Positions 27,061 through 40,878 of a stretch of DNA of 64,000 bases are shown here, in pieces. Made by a program: the position numbers and the translations under genes. Source of the stretch: Chromobotia macracanthus (Eukaryota > Chordata > Actinopteri > Cypriniformes > Botiidae); NCBI GenBank assembly GCA_036877525.1, contig JAZGTH010000019.1, positions 1,648,001-1,712,000 of the forward strand, given 5' to 3'. Positions within the stretch are counted from its first letter, which is position 1. Each line of letters starts with the position of its first letter. The notes beneath the pieces are model-generated. The model ran no database searches and was not told the origin of the DNA. It was given only the letters and a program-made list of their open reading frames with translations.

Positions 27061-28929
27061 GGAGCTGGCAGCCAAGCCAGAGGGCATAACAGCACAAACA
27101 CCTTCAGCTCTGCAAACTCGTGTACATATGTGGTACACATCACCTCTCTGTATCTCTTAAACACAAACACGCTTTAGTGCTGGATGTACCTTTATACTGA
27201 CTGTGCGTATTCATATGACTCATTTGCACCCATATATAACAAGATCTGGGTCACTGTTCAAACAGCATTAAAGAAGTCTGGGTGGAACTTCAAACTGACG
27301 TTTATAATAGTCACATAGTCAGTCACTCACGTTTTCTTCTGCTGACCATGTTGGCTTATCAGGTGTTAGCAAATTAGAATTTATTCATTAATATTTATGC
27401 TCCTCATTTTTGTCATAAAAAGTTTCTATCTGAATCATTTTCCTTATTTATTCACTTGTGGTCAAAAGCTTGCATGTCAAGTTTTTCACTCGCCATTCAC
27501 AAATCACAAAGTACTGTGTACTGAAGATTTAATTTCTTAGATGGATAAAAACTGATAATATTTACTCTATAATAAAAAATGCAAACATGATCTTCTATAA
27601 AGCGTACTGAGGTGCTTTTTAAAATTAAATGAACATTCATCTAATGGTAAATCAACTTGTTTTGCAACGGTAACCTTGGGTTCAGAATAAGCATGTAAAT
27701 CAATACAAATAATTAAAGCCGAATTGAATCCATTTTTGTTGCTTTTAGCTGCTTTTTTTAACGATGTAATCTTCATCATTATTCCATCTTCTTTAAGTTT
27801 TGTCGATATAATCGCATCTTGTGCTTTCTTCAATGAGCACATGTGAGACCATTCTGAAAACTTGGAAACAGTCAAGGCTGGGATGAAATTCAATATCTCA
27901 ACATCATCAAGAAAAAATCGTTAAAGCAACTTAAATTTGACTCAAATTGACATTCTGTTTAAGCATACAAGCCTCAACGTGAGAAAAAGCACAGAATCTT
28001 TGCCATTTTAAGCAGAATCCTAATGACAGCATCCACATATCTGCATCTCAAACTCTCAGCCTAAGTCCTCGACTCAAGGTTAACACATACACATTAGTAG
28101 AGAAGTGAATTAAATAAATAAAAAGAGCGGCAAACAATTAGCAATGCATCAATATCAAGATCAATAGTGATGTGGGTAATTATCACTTCAGGGAGAGGGG
28201 AGATGGCCTTTCCTCATTGATGCTACAGAGGTGCAGAGTAGATTACAAATACATGATTGCGATTTCAATACATCAAACATGAAAAAACAGCAGCCATAGT
28301 GGAGGTTGAGAGAAGTTAAGAAAAGCAAAACTTTTCCAAAAACATTATTGGTATTGAATGAAAAACACTGATCTCACATTGATATTATACTCCACTGTTG
28401 TAAATGCTGCACATTTTTATAAATGTTGATTTTGTTTTCTAAAAGTGAAATATACAATTGTATCACTGAAAACAGTAAAATTAAAATATGCGCATAACAA
28501 AATAGATTTGACTCCTCTTTTAAAACAATAGAGCATACAAAAACATTCAAATTAGCCGTAAGTATAAAAGGTCATTTAAAAAGACAAATAACAACATAAC
28601 AGGTAAATAAAGTATTTGTCTAATCATCAAGTGACAATGATAACAATAGTGGGTAATTATTAAAGGCAGCTAACAAATAATGTCTTAACAAGCAATAAGG
28701 TGGACTGATTTTTATAGTGACCACTGGGCAATCATAGCATTTTCTGGTCATATGGAAAAAAACAAAACCTATACAACTATAAAAAATTCTATCACATTGC
28801 GTTCCAGAGAAGACACAACCTTTATCTCAACTCATTGAAACATCTAAGTGAAATGGAAAACTACCATTGTGCATTTGCTTGGGCTATCTGAGATGAATTT
28901 TACATCCATTTTATGCTTATTACAAGTTG

Positions 28930-29135
28930 TTGCACGAGCCTCTTTCACACTAATTGAAAAATAACGGGCATGGAAAATGTAAAAGGCCATGTAGCCGAAT
29001 CCCAAAGCACTTAGCCATTCACTGAGCTGCTGTCTGCATAGGCTTTAATTGGCAGTCTGTGTTATTGAGCTTCAATTAAACATTACAAGAGGATTGTCTG
29101 AAAGAACTGAGGATGTATAATTCTTTGTCGTACAA
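28930..29135. promoter_or_regulatory. Candidate conserved non-coding element
   Basis: Dense TTTAATTGGC, CTTCAATTAAAC and CACTTAGCC motifs in complex sequence lacking stop-free frames; resembles vertebrate developmental enhancers in composition. Inference only. Confidence 0.22.
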
Positions 29136-30667
29136 TGTAACAGCTTTTTTGAATTAGCTAAATGTCCATTTTTCTTGGAGTCAGATGACTGCCACAACAA
29201 CCTAACAATACAGTTATTAAAGATTATTATATTGAAGATAGTTCAGTGTTGTACAGATTGTCAAAAATAATTTGTGATACACATGGAGAGCTGAGGGCTT
29301 CTTTATGCATTTACATATTTGATAACACGTAAATTACATATTAAATATTGTCAAAATAAATTAAAAAATTGTTTGATCATCTGTGCATGAAGACAAATCA
29401 AAACATTATAAAGTAGAAGAAATATGAACAAAAGTCACTATTATTTTAGGTGAACGTTTTTGTTTTAACCCTGTCCTGTTTATAACTGTTATGTTTGTTT
29501 AAACAAAATGCTTACTGTGTATCGTCTTTTCTGTGCTGAATATTATGAAATTTCATGCATTTATGACATAAATTACACACATGCATCTGTAGTGTTTGTT
29601 TTATTTAGCTAAGTGTGCAAGCCAAACTAATTATTATAGCAGCTAAAATCTAATCTGTTCATCAGCACCTCCAGAATAACTGAAGGTCTGTGTGACACAG
29701 AGCAGCACTGAGCTCTGAGTCTTGTGTTAAATCTTGAACAAACTTTTTTATGTATGGTTAGATGCTCAATCTTAATAATTTTCCCCTCAACAATCAGTTT
29801 ATATATGCTCAAGTAATATATGATGGATAGCAGATAGTCTTACACAGGATATCATCAATTGAAAATATTAGCAAAGATTACCTTAATCTGCTAACATGAT
29901 GAAATCAAAGTGCAACAGTTTTGATAGCGGACAGGAGCCTAAACTGAGTTGCAGCTTTGAATTTTAATTGGACATGGTCTTAGTTGTAGTACACTGGCTA
30001 GACTAATTTTTTTCTTACCAAAAATATTCACTAGGTGGAGCAAAGATACCTCTTAAAAAGCACAGTTCACTCTTTCTGTGGATTAACATCAACTTTCTGT
30101 GGATTGGCATGGGGTTTCAAACTCACAAAGACCATTTCATATTGAACACTGGCTCCTAAAGTCATTGTCAGTGAAGGAATTCGGGGCAGGAATGTTACAT
30201 TTATTGTGCAGGCCCCACTGCTGAGGGTATTTGTTTGATTGCAGAGGGTATTTGTTTGTCCCTCATTGTACAGAAGTGAAAATGCATAAAAGAATCTTAG
30301 GAATGTTTTAGATGTATCCTTATAAACGTGATTCCTACTTTGCGCAATTAAATGCACAAAAAAACAGCGCTTCTTTTAAAAGTACTGCCAGCTGATCTTA
30401 ACTCCCATCTCATTGGCCCACTTTGTGCACACATTTATTCATTTATTCATGTGTTTGTTTGTTTATTTTGGTCTATAGGTATCTTATCCACCTTCATATA
30501 CTTTTATTATTTCATATACTTTTATTTATTATATTATAAAATAGATGCCCCATCTGGTCACTGGTCAAAACTTAAACACACCTGTCAATCACTTGATAGT
30601 TGACGCTATACCCTTTGCTGAGAATGCAGAATTCTCAAAGGCTTTAATTAAAGTGTACGGCAGTGTG

Positions 30668-30669
30668 AC

Positions 30670-30701
<32 letters not shown>

Positions 30702-30717
30702 GTGTGTGTGTGTGTGC
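30668..30717. repeat. (GT)n microsatellite, compound
   Basis: GT runs interrupted by TT steps; about 50 bp. Confidence 0.9.
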
Positions 30718-32613
30718 TTGAAATGAGGCGGTCTGCGCTCACTGCAATGAATCAATGGTCTTGCTCTGGGACCATGTGAGTGACTTTCATCATGTCTACT
30801 CATAGTGCTATTGAAGATGACAGGGAAGTTGATGTAGAGGAGAAAGAAAAGGAGAGGGGGAGAGCAGGAGACAGAGATGTCATTCACTATTGTTCTGCTT
30901 ATAAAAGTTACTATTCTACAACATGTCAAAAAATGACAGGAGTAAATTGTTATTGAAACGTAAGAGGGACATCTTTATCAATCATATTAACTGTAGCCTG
31001 ATAAAATTATTTATTATAAAAGTATTTTTTAGGTTTATAAATTCTTTCTTTCTTTCTTATCTGCTTTCTTAACATATTGAAAACGAATAAACAAAAACGT
31101 TAAATCATTAAAATTATTTCTGTAACAAATACACTAAAATATTATAGCTATAATATTATAAATGATCATTTTACTAAGATTTCAATGTATGTCTTTTATA
31201 ATTGTTATGCTATTTGAAATAAAAATAATCAGGTCGTCACAAATCTATACGAAATAGTGTTGAATGAGAAATCTACATCAAATATTCCTCCAGTAAACAA
31301 CTTAAAAAGTCCATCAAATAATACGTATCCACTTAAAATATTTGGACCACTTTTTAAAGAGATAACTCTGACACCATGTGGTGATAATGTCAAACTACGT
31401 TGTGTTTGAAAGACAGCAAGTTAAAGAATAACTCCTGTTTGTTCTGTTTTAACTGTGGATCATTGTTAAACAATACATTAAAGAAATAGATATTATAATA
31501 AACTGTATAACTATTTCAGTAATTTGAGATCTGAGATTTTAAACGACTATTATAAACCTTTTAAGGCCGTTCAATCTGATGGTTTACATAGATGAAAGTA
31601 TGCAGTGCTTGACACATCCAGGCCTACTGCCAAATGCAAAGACGGACTTGAACTTTTCCATAAAGGTTACGATGTTCACATGCTTTTCTCTCTTTTTTAT
31701 AATCTGAACTTAATTTTTAGGAGAGTGGAAAAGTAAAATGTTAAAATCAGTCTCTGTTTTTCAAACTCTCTTGGATTCTTTATAATGTAGCGTTTTCAAA
31801 TTTGTAGGCAATCTTTAAAATTTCATATTTTGTTAAATCAAATCATTGTTATTGTTTTATTTCATTGTATTTATTTATTTATATTTATTTATTTTCATTT
31901 TAATCTAATTAATAGTTCAAATTTGGTTAAAACCCAAATTTGTGAATATTGTGACTATTACAATTATTTATTAATCAGACCAGGACATTCCTAGACCTTA
32001 GTACAGTGGTTTTATAACCTCAATAACCCCAAATTTGTTTGCTATTTGGTTAGATTTAGTTTTTTTCAAGCTTAATAATATAATAGATAAATAAATAATA
32101 AAATCAAGACACTAAGTCTGGAAATTTTGCAGAAATCAATACCATTATTCCTCAAATACACTATCGTTTAATACACACACACTAATTTTCATACCTTTGT
32201 CTACTTGTTTATTTGGAATTCAGTGTATGGAATATGTTTGCCAAAAGCCACATATTTTAGCCACATATTGTTTCAGAATTTATGTTTTCAATAACTTCAG
32301 TGTAGAGCCAGATACTTTAATAAATTCCCTGCTACTCACTGCCAGTTGCTAAGGTCAATTAGAACCTTTCCAACTCTCCACTTAAAAGCATTACAGAAAT
32401 CCTACAACACAAATGCAATTCTGAGTAGTTCAATAATGGATAGCAAATATATTTATATATACTATATATAAATACATATGTATTTATAGCATTTAGGTAG
32501 TATATTTAAGTTTACAAACACACATACTCATACTTTACTTTTACTTTACTAATGACAGAAAGTAATATGTTGGCACAATTATATTTATGTCTACAAAATA
32601 CTGGTACTATATA

Positions 32614-32630
32614 TGTGTGTGTGTGTGTGT
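32614..32630. repeat. (TG)n microsatellite
   Basis: About eight TG units; an 11-G homopolymer follows at 32675-32685. Confidence 0.85.
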
Positions 32631-35299
32631 ACATGTACAGTATACAATATAACAGTTCCTTTTAACCTCTTTGAGGGGGGGGGGGTTGTTAAAGTATATT
32701 TAAAATGCATAAGGGGCATGTTTGTCTGTGTTATCTACATTTTTGTAAGCAGAACAAAACCCTCCTCAGGTTAATAAAAAAACACACGTGGCTTTTCATC
32801 ATCCACTTCTCAGAAGTCCCAGACACAAGCGATAGATTCTTCTTCACTCTGATTTGACTGTTTTCTTTTGTAACTCAGTTACCCGGTGGGGTTCTCCCGG
32901 GACCCGTGTTTGGCTCCGGAGCATTGCCCCATGGCCACACTGAAGTCAGAGGGGCCACTGTTTTTATTGGAAGTCTTTTGTGGGATTCTGCATCCATGCT
33001 GGAATTCAGCCTTGTGGAGAAAAATAATTCTTCATATAGATATTGTATGACTCCAATTACTGAGTCGATTTGCCCAAAGTCATCCCACACACACATATGC
33101 ATGAGCAGCTAAGGGTGGATTGCCATTTTAACAAGAACCTTTAGGCCACCATAGAGGGTACTTCTAACTACAACGAGAACTTGTGTTTATTATTAAAGGG
33201 CTTGGCCGGCCACTCCCAAGTGCTTTAGCCTCTGTCCTTTGTAAGAACTCACTCTTCTGATGATGGACTTCTTGATGTTTTCTTTTTTTTATTTCATGGT
33301 TATAGTAATGTGAGGGTGTGATTAGTTTGTTGACCAGTATATTCTCTATGGACTTGGTATTGGTTAGTCTGCCAGGCAAAAGAGTTCAGAAATCAAGAAT
33401 GAAAGGTTGCAGTCTGCATAAAAGCATTAATTATTAATAAATGGTGTTTATTTTCTTTTTTGGCAACTATTAATGCTTTAGACTAACAATGCAAAGTATT
33501 TGGTTTCGAAACCCAAGAAACATGCATATAGACACTGAATGCACTGTAAGCCAAGCTGTTAATTAAAATGTTTGTCAAACACATATAATATACACCTAAC
33601 ACAATCATAACTTAATCATCTCTATAATAGCATGTTTCAATGATGTTACACTGTTGTGCTTTAAGGTCCTCCACCTAATGTGCAGAATTTCCAGGGCTTA
33701 TTTTATATGACAGGTTCCCATGCAGTCAGTGATGATGATGGTACCCCATTGAACAATATGCACAGGAAGTGAGGTTTTGCTTTCTCTTGTCATACAGACA
33801 CTTACAGATGGAGAAAGACTTAGTATAGATCTAATTCAGATCCCTGGACAGGCAAGCATGCACACCCACAGTTTAGTTTCCCTTTCTGTCCATAGATTTG
33901 AAACTTAGACCCACATTCAGTGTATACATATCAGCGTCGTCCACACCAACAGCATCCGCACATTTCAACAGCTTCGATTCCAGCTTAACAGATTCCAACA
34001 GATTCAGACCTTATTCTTAAAGCTGTGTTTTTAAATGATAAAATACGGTTATTTACTATTAAAGTGTGATGTCCCTAGACTCTGTTTTCAGCCTGACTTT
34101 GTCCTTACTGAGTTGGCTGTTGGGACAAACGCCAAGGAAACTAAAGCTAATGCTATATTGTGCAGAGAGGTATGTAGACTGATTTGGATCTAAGCTTGGG
34201 GCAGATAGAGGAGTGTGAAGTTCATCTTGGCACAGATGAATATTTGTAATGGTTTTGGTGAGAGACAGAGCAGTGGCCAACAATTGAGGCCATCCAGAGG
34301 TCAAGAACGGAGTTCTGATAGCGCGGAGGCGCCCGTTACTCATGTCTGTGTTCAAGGGAAAATGCTTGGCCAACCTGCCTCAACTGTGTAAATATATTTA
34401 TTCATGTTAGCCAGTCAGCTGTGATATAGCCTAAGGAGGAAGCTGTGATTTTGTGATTGAAGCTAACAGACATGACATAAACATCATAAGAATAGAGAAG
34501 CAATAGAACTGACTTACTGACAATAGAGTGACGTACTGTTGCCAAGTAGGTGGTCTGACAGACATGTTCATTCAGTCAATTCACATGATTGTAGCAGTAA
34601 ACAGGACATTCACATTTGGAAAAGCTGACCTCACTTGATCCACTATACTGTAGCAAAAAAGTATTTCACTATAGAAAAAAAGTAAGATTAAAGAGAGTAT
34701 ATAATGTACCATATATTCTATATATGTATCATATATGTTTAGCTGTGTGCTTTAAGAGATGCAATCAAAGCAAAACTTTGGAGTCGACTGTTCATGTGTA
34801 CATAAACAAACTAATTCTATGTATGCACATGTAACAGTAGCCAATGAGTTCCAGGCAACAGCAAAGAGGAGCAGTCTTTAAATTTGTTTTTGTGTTTTTT
34901 GACAATCATTGCATGAATCTCCAAAACTCCAAAACAAAATCAAGCCACTTTCACGACCACTGAAAAATCCTTTTTTTGCAAAGAATAAGTTAGAAAAATT
35001 AAGGTTGTAGGATTGTCTATTGTTGCTTAAAATGACAGGAAGTAAAGAATTGCATCCGAAGTGATAAGTAGTGAAAGTAATGGCCATTTCTGCAGAACAT
35101 CTGGATTCAATTGAGCTCTTTATGTGAGCTCAAGCTTTCACAGGGCTGAATGGTTCTGTGGTTTGGAGTGTAGAGAATGTAGCTCAGTTTAGCAGAACAA
35201 TATGTAGGACAATGAATTGCTTCTTAGTTTTTTGTTTCATAACTGCATTCTCCAGAGTGTTCAGCACTCCTGATCAGTAAAACATTGTTATTTATTTTG

Positions 35300-35655
35300 C
35301 CCCATTCGCAGATAATTTAACATTTTTGTTTGCACGAATGCTTTCCCAACATTTCCATTAAGTAACAATGTTTAAACGTTCAAAACATCCATTACATTAG
35401 AACATTATGTTCTATTGCCATTATTGCTTGGTTATAAAAACATTATTCAAACATTTGTAATTCTGTAACATTTTTAAAATGTTCCTCTAACAACTTAAGA
35501 AGAACGTTTTTGATAGACATTATATATAACGTTACAAAACGTTCTACTAACATTGTTAGTGTTACGTTTTTAATAACTTTGAGAGAACTTTTAGAAAATG
35601 TTATTTTTTTGAGAACATTAGCATACATTCTGAAAACATTCCCTGTTAGCTGGGT
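35300..35655. repeat. Degenerate ACGTT/AACATT-rich tandem repeat
   Basis: Repeated variations of AACGTT, GAACATT, AAATGTT and AACATTC at short irregular intervals, ending CCCTGTTAGCTGGGTTG. It looks like a decayed fish minisatellite or repeat of the 'TAACGTTCTgAGAACATT...GTTAGCTGGG' type. Coordinates approximate. Confidence 0.5.
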
Positions 35656-35825
35656 TGCTGCCTGCAACTGACTACACAGGCAGCTACTTTCTAACCCAGC
35701 ATCCTAGCAGCCTATTAAATGCTTTTACATGCTGCCTCTGTAGAAATGTCACTAGGTTTTGGAACAGAGCAAAAGTTACTTTTTTATTATTTGTCAAAGT
35801 GAGCTCCCATCACATTTACTGCAGA

Positions 35826-35975
35826 GACAATTCTCTTGGAGCAACCTAGGGTTAAGTGCCTCACTCAAGGGCACAATTGTTGTAACTCATAAATCACCAC
35901 TTCCAGGTTTTGAACTTCCAGGCTCTGTCTTACAAGAAGATCTTTAACACTAATTTACCACCAGCCCATAAAAGT
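35826..35975 (-). mobile_element. Degenerate SINE-like remnant, reverse orientation
   Basis: Contains GGAGCAACCTAGGGTTAAGT and GTGCCTCACTCAAGGGCAC, the reverse-strand form of the GTGCCCTTGAGCAAGGCAC core also seen in the SINE at 50.3 kb, followed by a decayed GGTTTTGAACTTCC box-B-like segment. Ends are not clear. Confidence 0.5.
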
Positions 35976-36315
35976 TTGAAAAGTCTGAGTGTTGTGTGTC
36001 ATGTCTCTCATCAAATAAGCTTTGAAACTGAAGCTGAAGACTAGTTTAGTTCTTTTCATTGATGTATTTTTCTGTTAAATATAGTAATAGACATATGTGG
36101 TAGCTGATGTATTGTATTATTATTCCCTGTAGCCAAAATTCATTTGCTGTTCAATCAACTGCCTTATTCTTTTCCTAGCTCCACTAAAGTAATGCAATCG
36201 CATTTGCCTTTTTAATCTAAGCAACGTTTATGCCCCTAATATGATTGTATGTTTATCAAAAACCTGCTCAGGTTACAGCATCACATCTTTAATATATAAA
36301 TAGTATCAAAATAAC

Positions 36316-36342
36316 GCTCTCTCCCTCTCTCTCTCTCTCTTT
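36316..36342. repeat. (CT)n microsatellite
   Basis: CT-rich run with one CCC interruption. Confidence 0.85.
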
Positions 36343-36958
36343 TTCCCTTTGTTCTCTATGGCCACACCTGGTAATGTGAATGCTTTCTGCAGTAAATATG
36401 TTGGACAGATGACTCTCATATGCCAGATCCATTTTCCTCAGTGCATCAATGTGATTTAATATCTTTTCCCCAAGATGTTGTGCGCAAGGTCACGTACTCA
36501 CATAGGAAGTTTATTTATCATTTCCTCTGTAGTGTTTACAATACCTTTTTTGTCTAGTAGGTTATAATGTGTTTTTGTATATTTTATGTGGGAATGTTTG
36601 TGTTTAGACACAGTATTTTCCAACTTCTTTTAAACAATTTGTTACTCATGTGCCCTTTTAAAAAGTGACATGATGAAAATAGAGACTGAAAGTGGGTTTC
36701 CCCTCCTCTTTTTCACACGCCTCTCTAAAGTCTAAACTCCACCACTGAAGCTGCATCTAACAGACATGTTGGTTTTAGTTTGATACTTTCTCTGTCCAGC
36801 TTTGTCAATGCTGCTGTTGATCATCCCTCACTGTGCTGTTCTCTGATGTCCTCTGGAGGGCTGTCTGTTGTAAACAGCTACAGGAAATGATGATCGTACT
36901 TAGACACATGACATAAATGTTTTCAGTGAGGTCAGTTCCAGGATGGTGTGTTTGTGTA

Positions 36959-36981
36959 TGTGTGTGTGTGTGTGTGTGTGT
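36959..36981. repeat. (TG)n microsatellite
   Basis: About eleven TG units. Confidence 0.9.
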
Positions 36982-37552
36982 TTATTTAACTATATATTGG
37001 GGACAAATGTGTAGCAAAACCTGAGAAGTCTGATCAAAACCTCCTCTTGGGGACGTCCTCATTTGTAAAAATGCTATAAAAAATATATAATATAAATCCT
37101 GACCATCAGCAAAAGCATATATTTAAAGAACCTGAGGAACACTCAGGTCATATCAGGACTCAAGTCATATCAGCATACTCCTTAAATGCCCACCCAAGAA
37201 CAGAAAGTACACCCATCTCTCTGAACTCAACATTTTATGTGTAAAACAGTCACCCATCCATATTTCCTCCTTCAGCATAAAACAACTTGGATGAATATAC
37301 TTCAGCCTCTTATGCATTTGATCGTAAAGCCCAGTAGAGCCTAAGGGAACGCCTGTTTGGGTGATTTTAGTTATTAAAGAGATGTTGGAAGAGATAGTAA
37401 AAGTACTGTGTATATCATTATACTGAACTAAACATCTCAGTTCTAAATCACAGGACAAATTAGAATCATTATGGTCCTGATCTGAATCATGCTTCAACAG
37501 TTTGTTGCTTACACTTATTGCACATCTTCTGGCACTTCTGGTAAATCTATTC

Positions 37553-38423
37553 TGTAAAACTTTATATAGGTTAAGTAATAATAAGGTTCAATTTGTTAAT
37601 ATTAGTAAATATTGTTAAGATTGTTAATATTAGTTAACTAATATTAACAAACTGCAATCCAAACTTTTTGCCTCGGTATCGCCTTCTCTGTTTAAAACAT
37701 AAACTGCAAGTTACTCACTGAGCTGTTTTTCTATGCAGGTTGTTTTTTGGCATTGGTCCTCTGCACAGATCTAATGAATCTAATGGTTAGCTACCAGGAT
37801 ACATGTTCAGCAGAACAAAGCCATCTCTGCCTTTTCAATTCCTGTCTTCTGTTCCTTTAGATCTAGAGTTGTCGGCACTTCTCAAAAGCCCTGCCAATAT
37901 TAACTCGTTTTAGCACAGGCTCTGTCTCTGTCCCCTTTGACTGCATTTCAGGGCTTATTGGTTTTGATGATTGGTTTTAGATGATTCCCTATATGTTAAC
38001 ATGACTGTCGTTTAGAACTTTACATCTAGACTATGAGTTTAATTTCTAAGTAACTCCTGTAAAAAAACACTGAATTTGAACACTGATTTATGTACTTCAT
38101 CAATCTGATGAACCTAATCAATATCAGATTTTTTAACCTAACTTTAGCATGAACTAAGCAATACTTCTCCAACATTTATTTATCTTAGTTAATGCTAATT
38201 GCAACATTTAGTAATACCTTTTTTAAATCAAAAGTTGTGTCTGTTAACGTTAATGCATCTTGTTAGTTAATGCACAATAAAATAACGTGAAGAATTGCAT
38301 TTGTATTAACTATAATCAACAAATATTAATAGATGTTGTAAAAAAAACATTTTTTTAGGTCATATTACCTATGCATTAATTTAACTAATGTTAAAGAGTG
38401 GGACCATATTGTAAAGTGTTACC
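37553..38423. mobile_element. Non-autonomous element (GGTAACACTTTACAATA ends), interrupted or two fragments
   Basis: The right end (38401-38423) reads GGTAACACTTTACAATATGG on the reverse strand. Near the left end AATAAGGTTCAATTTGTTAA (from about 37589) mirrors it. Between them are TTAATGCATT, GTTAACTAATGTT and AACATTTATTTATCTTAGTT stretches typical of a carp-like TTAA-rich element. About 37665-38100 does not look like the family, so this is either an insertion into the element or two separate copies. It carries no coding sequence. Confidence 0.6.
37621..37650. repeat. Perfect 30-bp palindrome
   Basis: Each half is TTGTTAATATTAGTT or its reverse complement with no spacer. It lies in the left fragment of the GGTAACACTTTACAATA-type element. 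Confidence 0.9.
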
Positions 38424-40878
38424 AGATATTCATACAGATATACATTGGATTGTAAGTTAAGTAACAGTTCAGTTCTCATCTAATTCTAATGATTTTAAGA
38501 TCATAATAATAAACATCAGTTTAGTTTATATGACTATGTATATTTTTATTCAGTCATGGCAAGATAAACATTTGATAACAAATGTATGCTGCACTTTAAT
38601 CCTTGTGTTTTCCCTAGAAACAATAGCTATCTGAAAAGATGTTACACATTTAACATCTTAAAATGCCATTACCGTCCAGTGAAACATCAATTCTATTAAA
38701 CAGTTCAGTAAGCTGACATTTTATCCCTGGGTTTAGTTGATCTAGATCTCTATTCTTAAATCAATAATGCAAGTTCTTTGCAACAGAACCCTTTCTGTAT
38801 AGGGTCAGACTTCTTGAGACATTCTAGGAAACTGCCAGTTGATGAATCCCTGCCCAGATCTGCAGTAAATCGGACAGAGAAACAGAAGTAAAGCAGAGGT
38901 AATGTTGATTAACTCACTGAGGGAAAGATATAGACATTGAGAATGCCTCTATAACAGCCCTCTAATGACTTGTGGTAATCGCCCATGTGGTAAACATCAA
39001 AACGTTTGCAATCAAGAAAAAGGAAAGAGAGAAACAGAGAGCAATAGAGAGAAAATTAGGATAGACATGTTCATAAGAGAAAAGTCAAATTCTCAACATG
39101 GAACTTTGTTTAACATGAGAATCAGCTTCTGCCTTATTGGTGTAATCAGAGGTTTGGGCCACATTGAATGATTATACGTGATGATTAAACTGCAGCAATG
39201 GCTTATAAATTATGTTTGGGGTGTTACTGGTTCCTAAGCACCTGCATAATATAATTAATTTCTATTCATAAATCAAAATTCAGAAATGATGAAGACTGAA
39301 CTGATAGAACCTCCAGATGTCATCAGATCACAGAGTATTTGGATCCCAAAGCCCATCTTTGGAGACCACATGGATGCAATTGTTCAATAAAACATTCCTG
39401 AAGCTTATTCTGCAAACCACTCAGGTTTTGCCAGCTGTGTTGAGCAACCATAGTCTATCGTACATATCATTCTATAATTGTTTGCAGATGTTTCGAGTGG
39501 ACCTGCTCAAGGTGAGATGAGCATATGAAAACGCTCTGTAGTTCCTGAGGGTGGCTGAACTTTATTTGTTTAGAGCTGAGGACTGAGGCAGGAACTCATA
39601 ATGTACTGCTGAAAAGTTGTTCAGGGTCAGTGGCTAATACTCAACACGTAGGTTTTATTTACAATCACCTTTTAACTTGCCATGAAGTAAAATATGGCAT
39701 TAGACACATTTGAAAATCAGTTAATTAAACATTGTGCATGTTACAGTCCTGTGGTTCTTAATCCTTGTATTGGACTCTGATAATATTTCAAAATTTTAAA
39801 GAATTTGAATATTTAATTTTCATTTCAAACAAATGAAAAGCTTGTTTTCCAAACTTTCTGAATTTTGTAGTGTATATGACTGTTGCCTCTGCTAAACTGA
39901 AGTTTAGAAAGAGTTTTCTGGAGGATGAGCAGTTATTAGGGCCAAGACGTCCCCTGAGTATTTAAGAGCTTACGCAGAAAGCATACCCCAGATATAGACG
40001 TGTGCTCAGACCTTATCGCTTTCAGCAATGAGCATGTCTGACAAAAGGCAGATTAGGCAAAGAGTGCTTCAGGAATGTGTCTCAACCACTACTGACTTTT
40101 CTTGAGTGCTATGAGTTAACTTAGTCTTTTTAAAGTTGCCTAGGGACTTTTTAAAACCTATAAAAGCAGGTAAATACTTGATTTTTGACAGACATTTTCA
40201 AGTATTTCCTTTATTTTTAAAGACCAACAATGCTTAATTTTAAAAGTAACAAAAAACATATTATCACATGCGAATTTCAGTTCTGTGAGATGATTTATGA
40301 TATGAAGATGATTATTCAAGATGACTCACTCACTCAGTATCCAGATGATGTGTATAATGATGTCCAGCTCAACTACAAAATGAGTTCCAGTAAAATATGT
40401 TTTTATGCTGTACTTGTATTTATTGTAAACTAAGTTATGCTCAACCACAACTCTATTCAAAGATATAAGGGATTCAACTATCTTGTGCATGACTATCTTT
40501 GAAAACAACAATCCTGTTCATATATCATCATAACTGTTCTTCTTTCTAATTATTTTTGGCTTATTTTTCACACAACAGTGTATTCTAAAGCATGGCTGTC
40601 TATATACACTTTAGTTGTGACTATCTTCCCCTGTAATGCAGAACAGATAATAGCAGCACTTCTCATGACCTTAGACCTTTTGATGTCAGAGGTTCTGATG
40701 TTCTGAAGACAGATGGCTAATATGAACCAGAGAAGTGTATGCTTTAGTCTAGAACATTAGAGATTAGATGTTTAGGGCTTTTTGTAACTTTCCTATTCAA
40801 TATTTCTAGTCGTCTTCTGACATCTAAATATTTTTCTATACTGTCCACAAGTTGCAAGGCTCTTGCAGTTCTATAAAA
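38424..40878. other. Gene-free AT-rich DNA before the MITE
   Basis: No exon or named repeat seen. An isolated TATAAAAG at 40159 lacks the other parts of a promoter. Confidence 0.55.

Larger units (their letters stand above)
27151..35299. other. Gene-free intergenic DNA with simple repeats
   Basis: Contains GT runs, an 11-G run, one enhancer-like block near 29 kb and a minus-strand 96-codon frame with internal 21-bp repeats at 30067-30357 (see findings). No supported gene. Confidence 0.55.

Noticed and set aside
26776..27138. 120-codon minus-strand frame and 79-codon plus-strand frame overlapping it
   Set aside because: Both result from low stop density in a purine/pyrimidine-biased GC-richer block; Ser/Leu- or Arg/Glu-rich low complexity, not a family.
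27567..27893. 108-codon minus-strand open frame
   Set aside because: Composition follows AT-rich DNA; no domain, signal peptide, splice context or recognisable similarity.
40159..40166. TATAAAAG as a promoter
   Set aside because: No CCAAT box, initiator or downstream exon signal; isolated match in AT-rich DNA.
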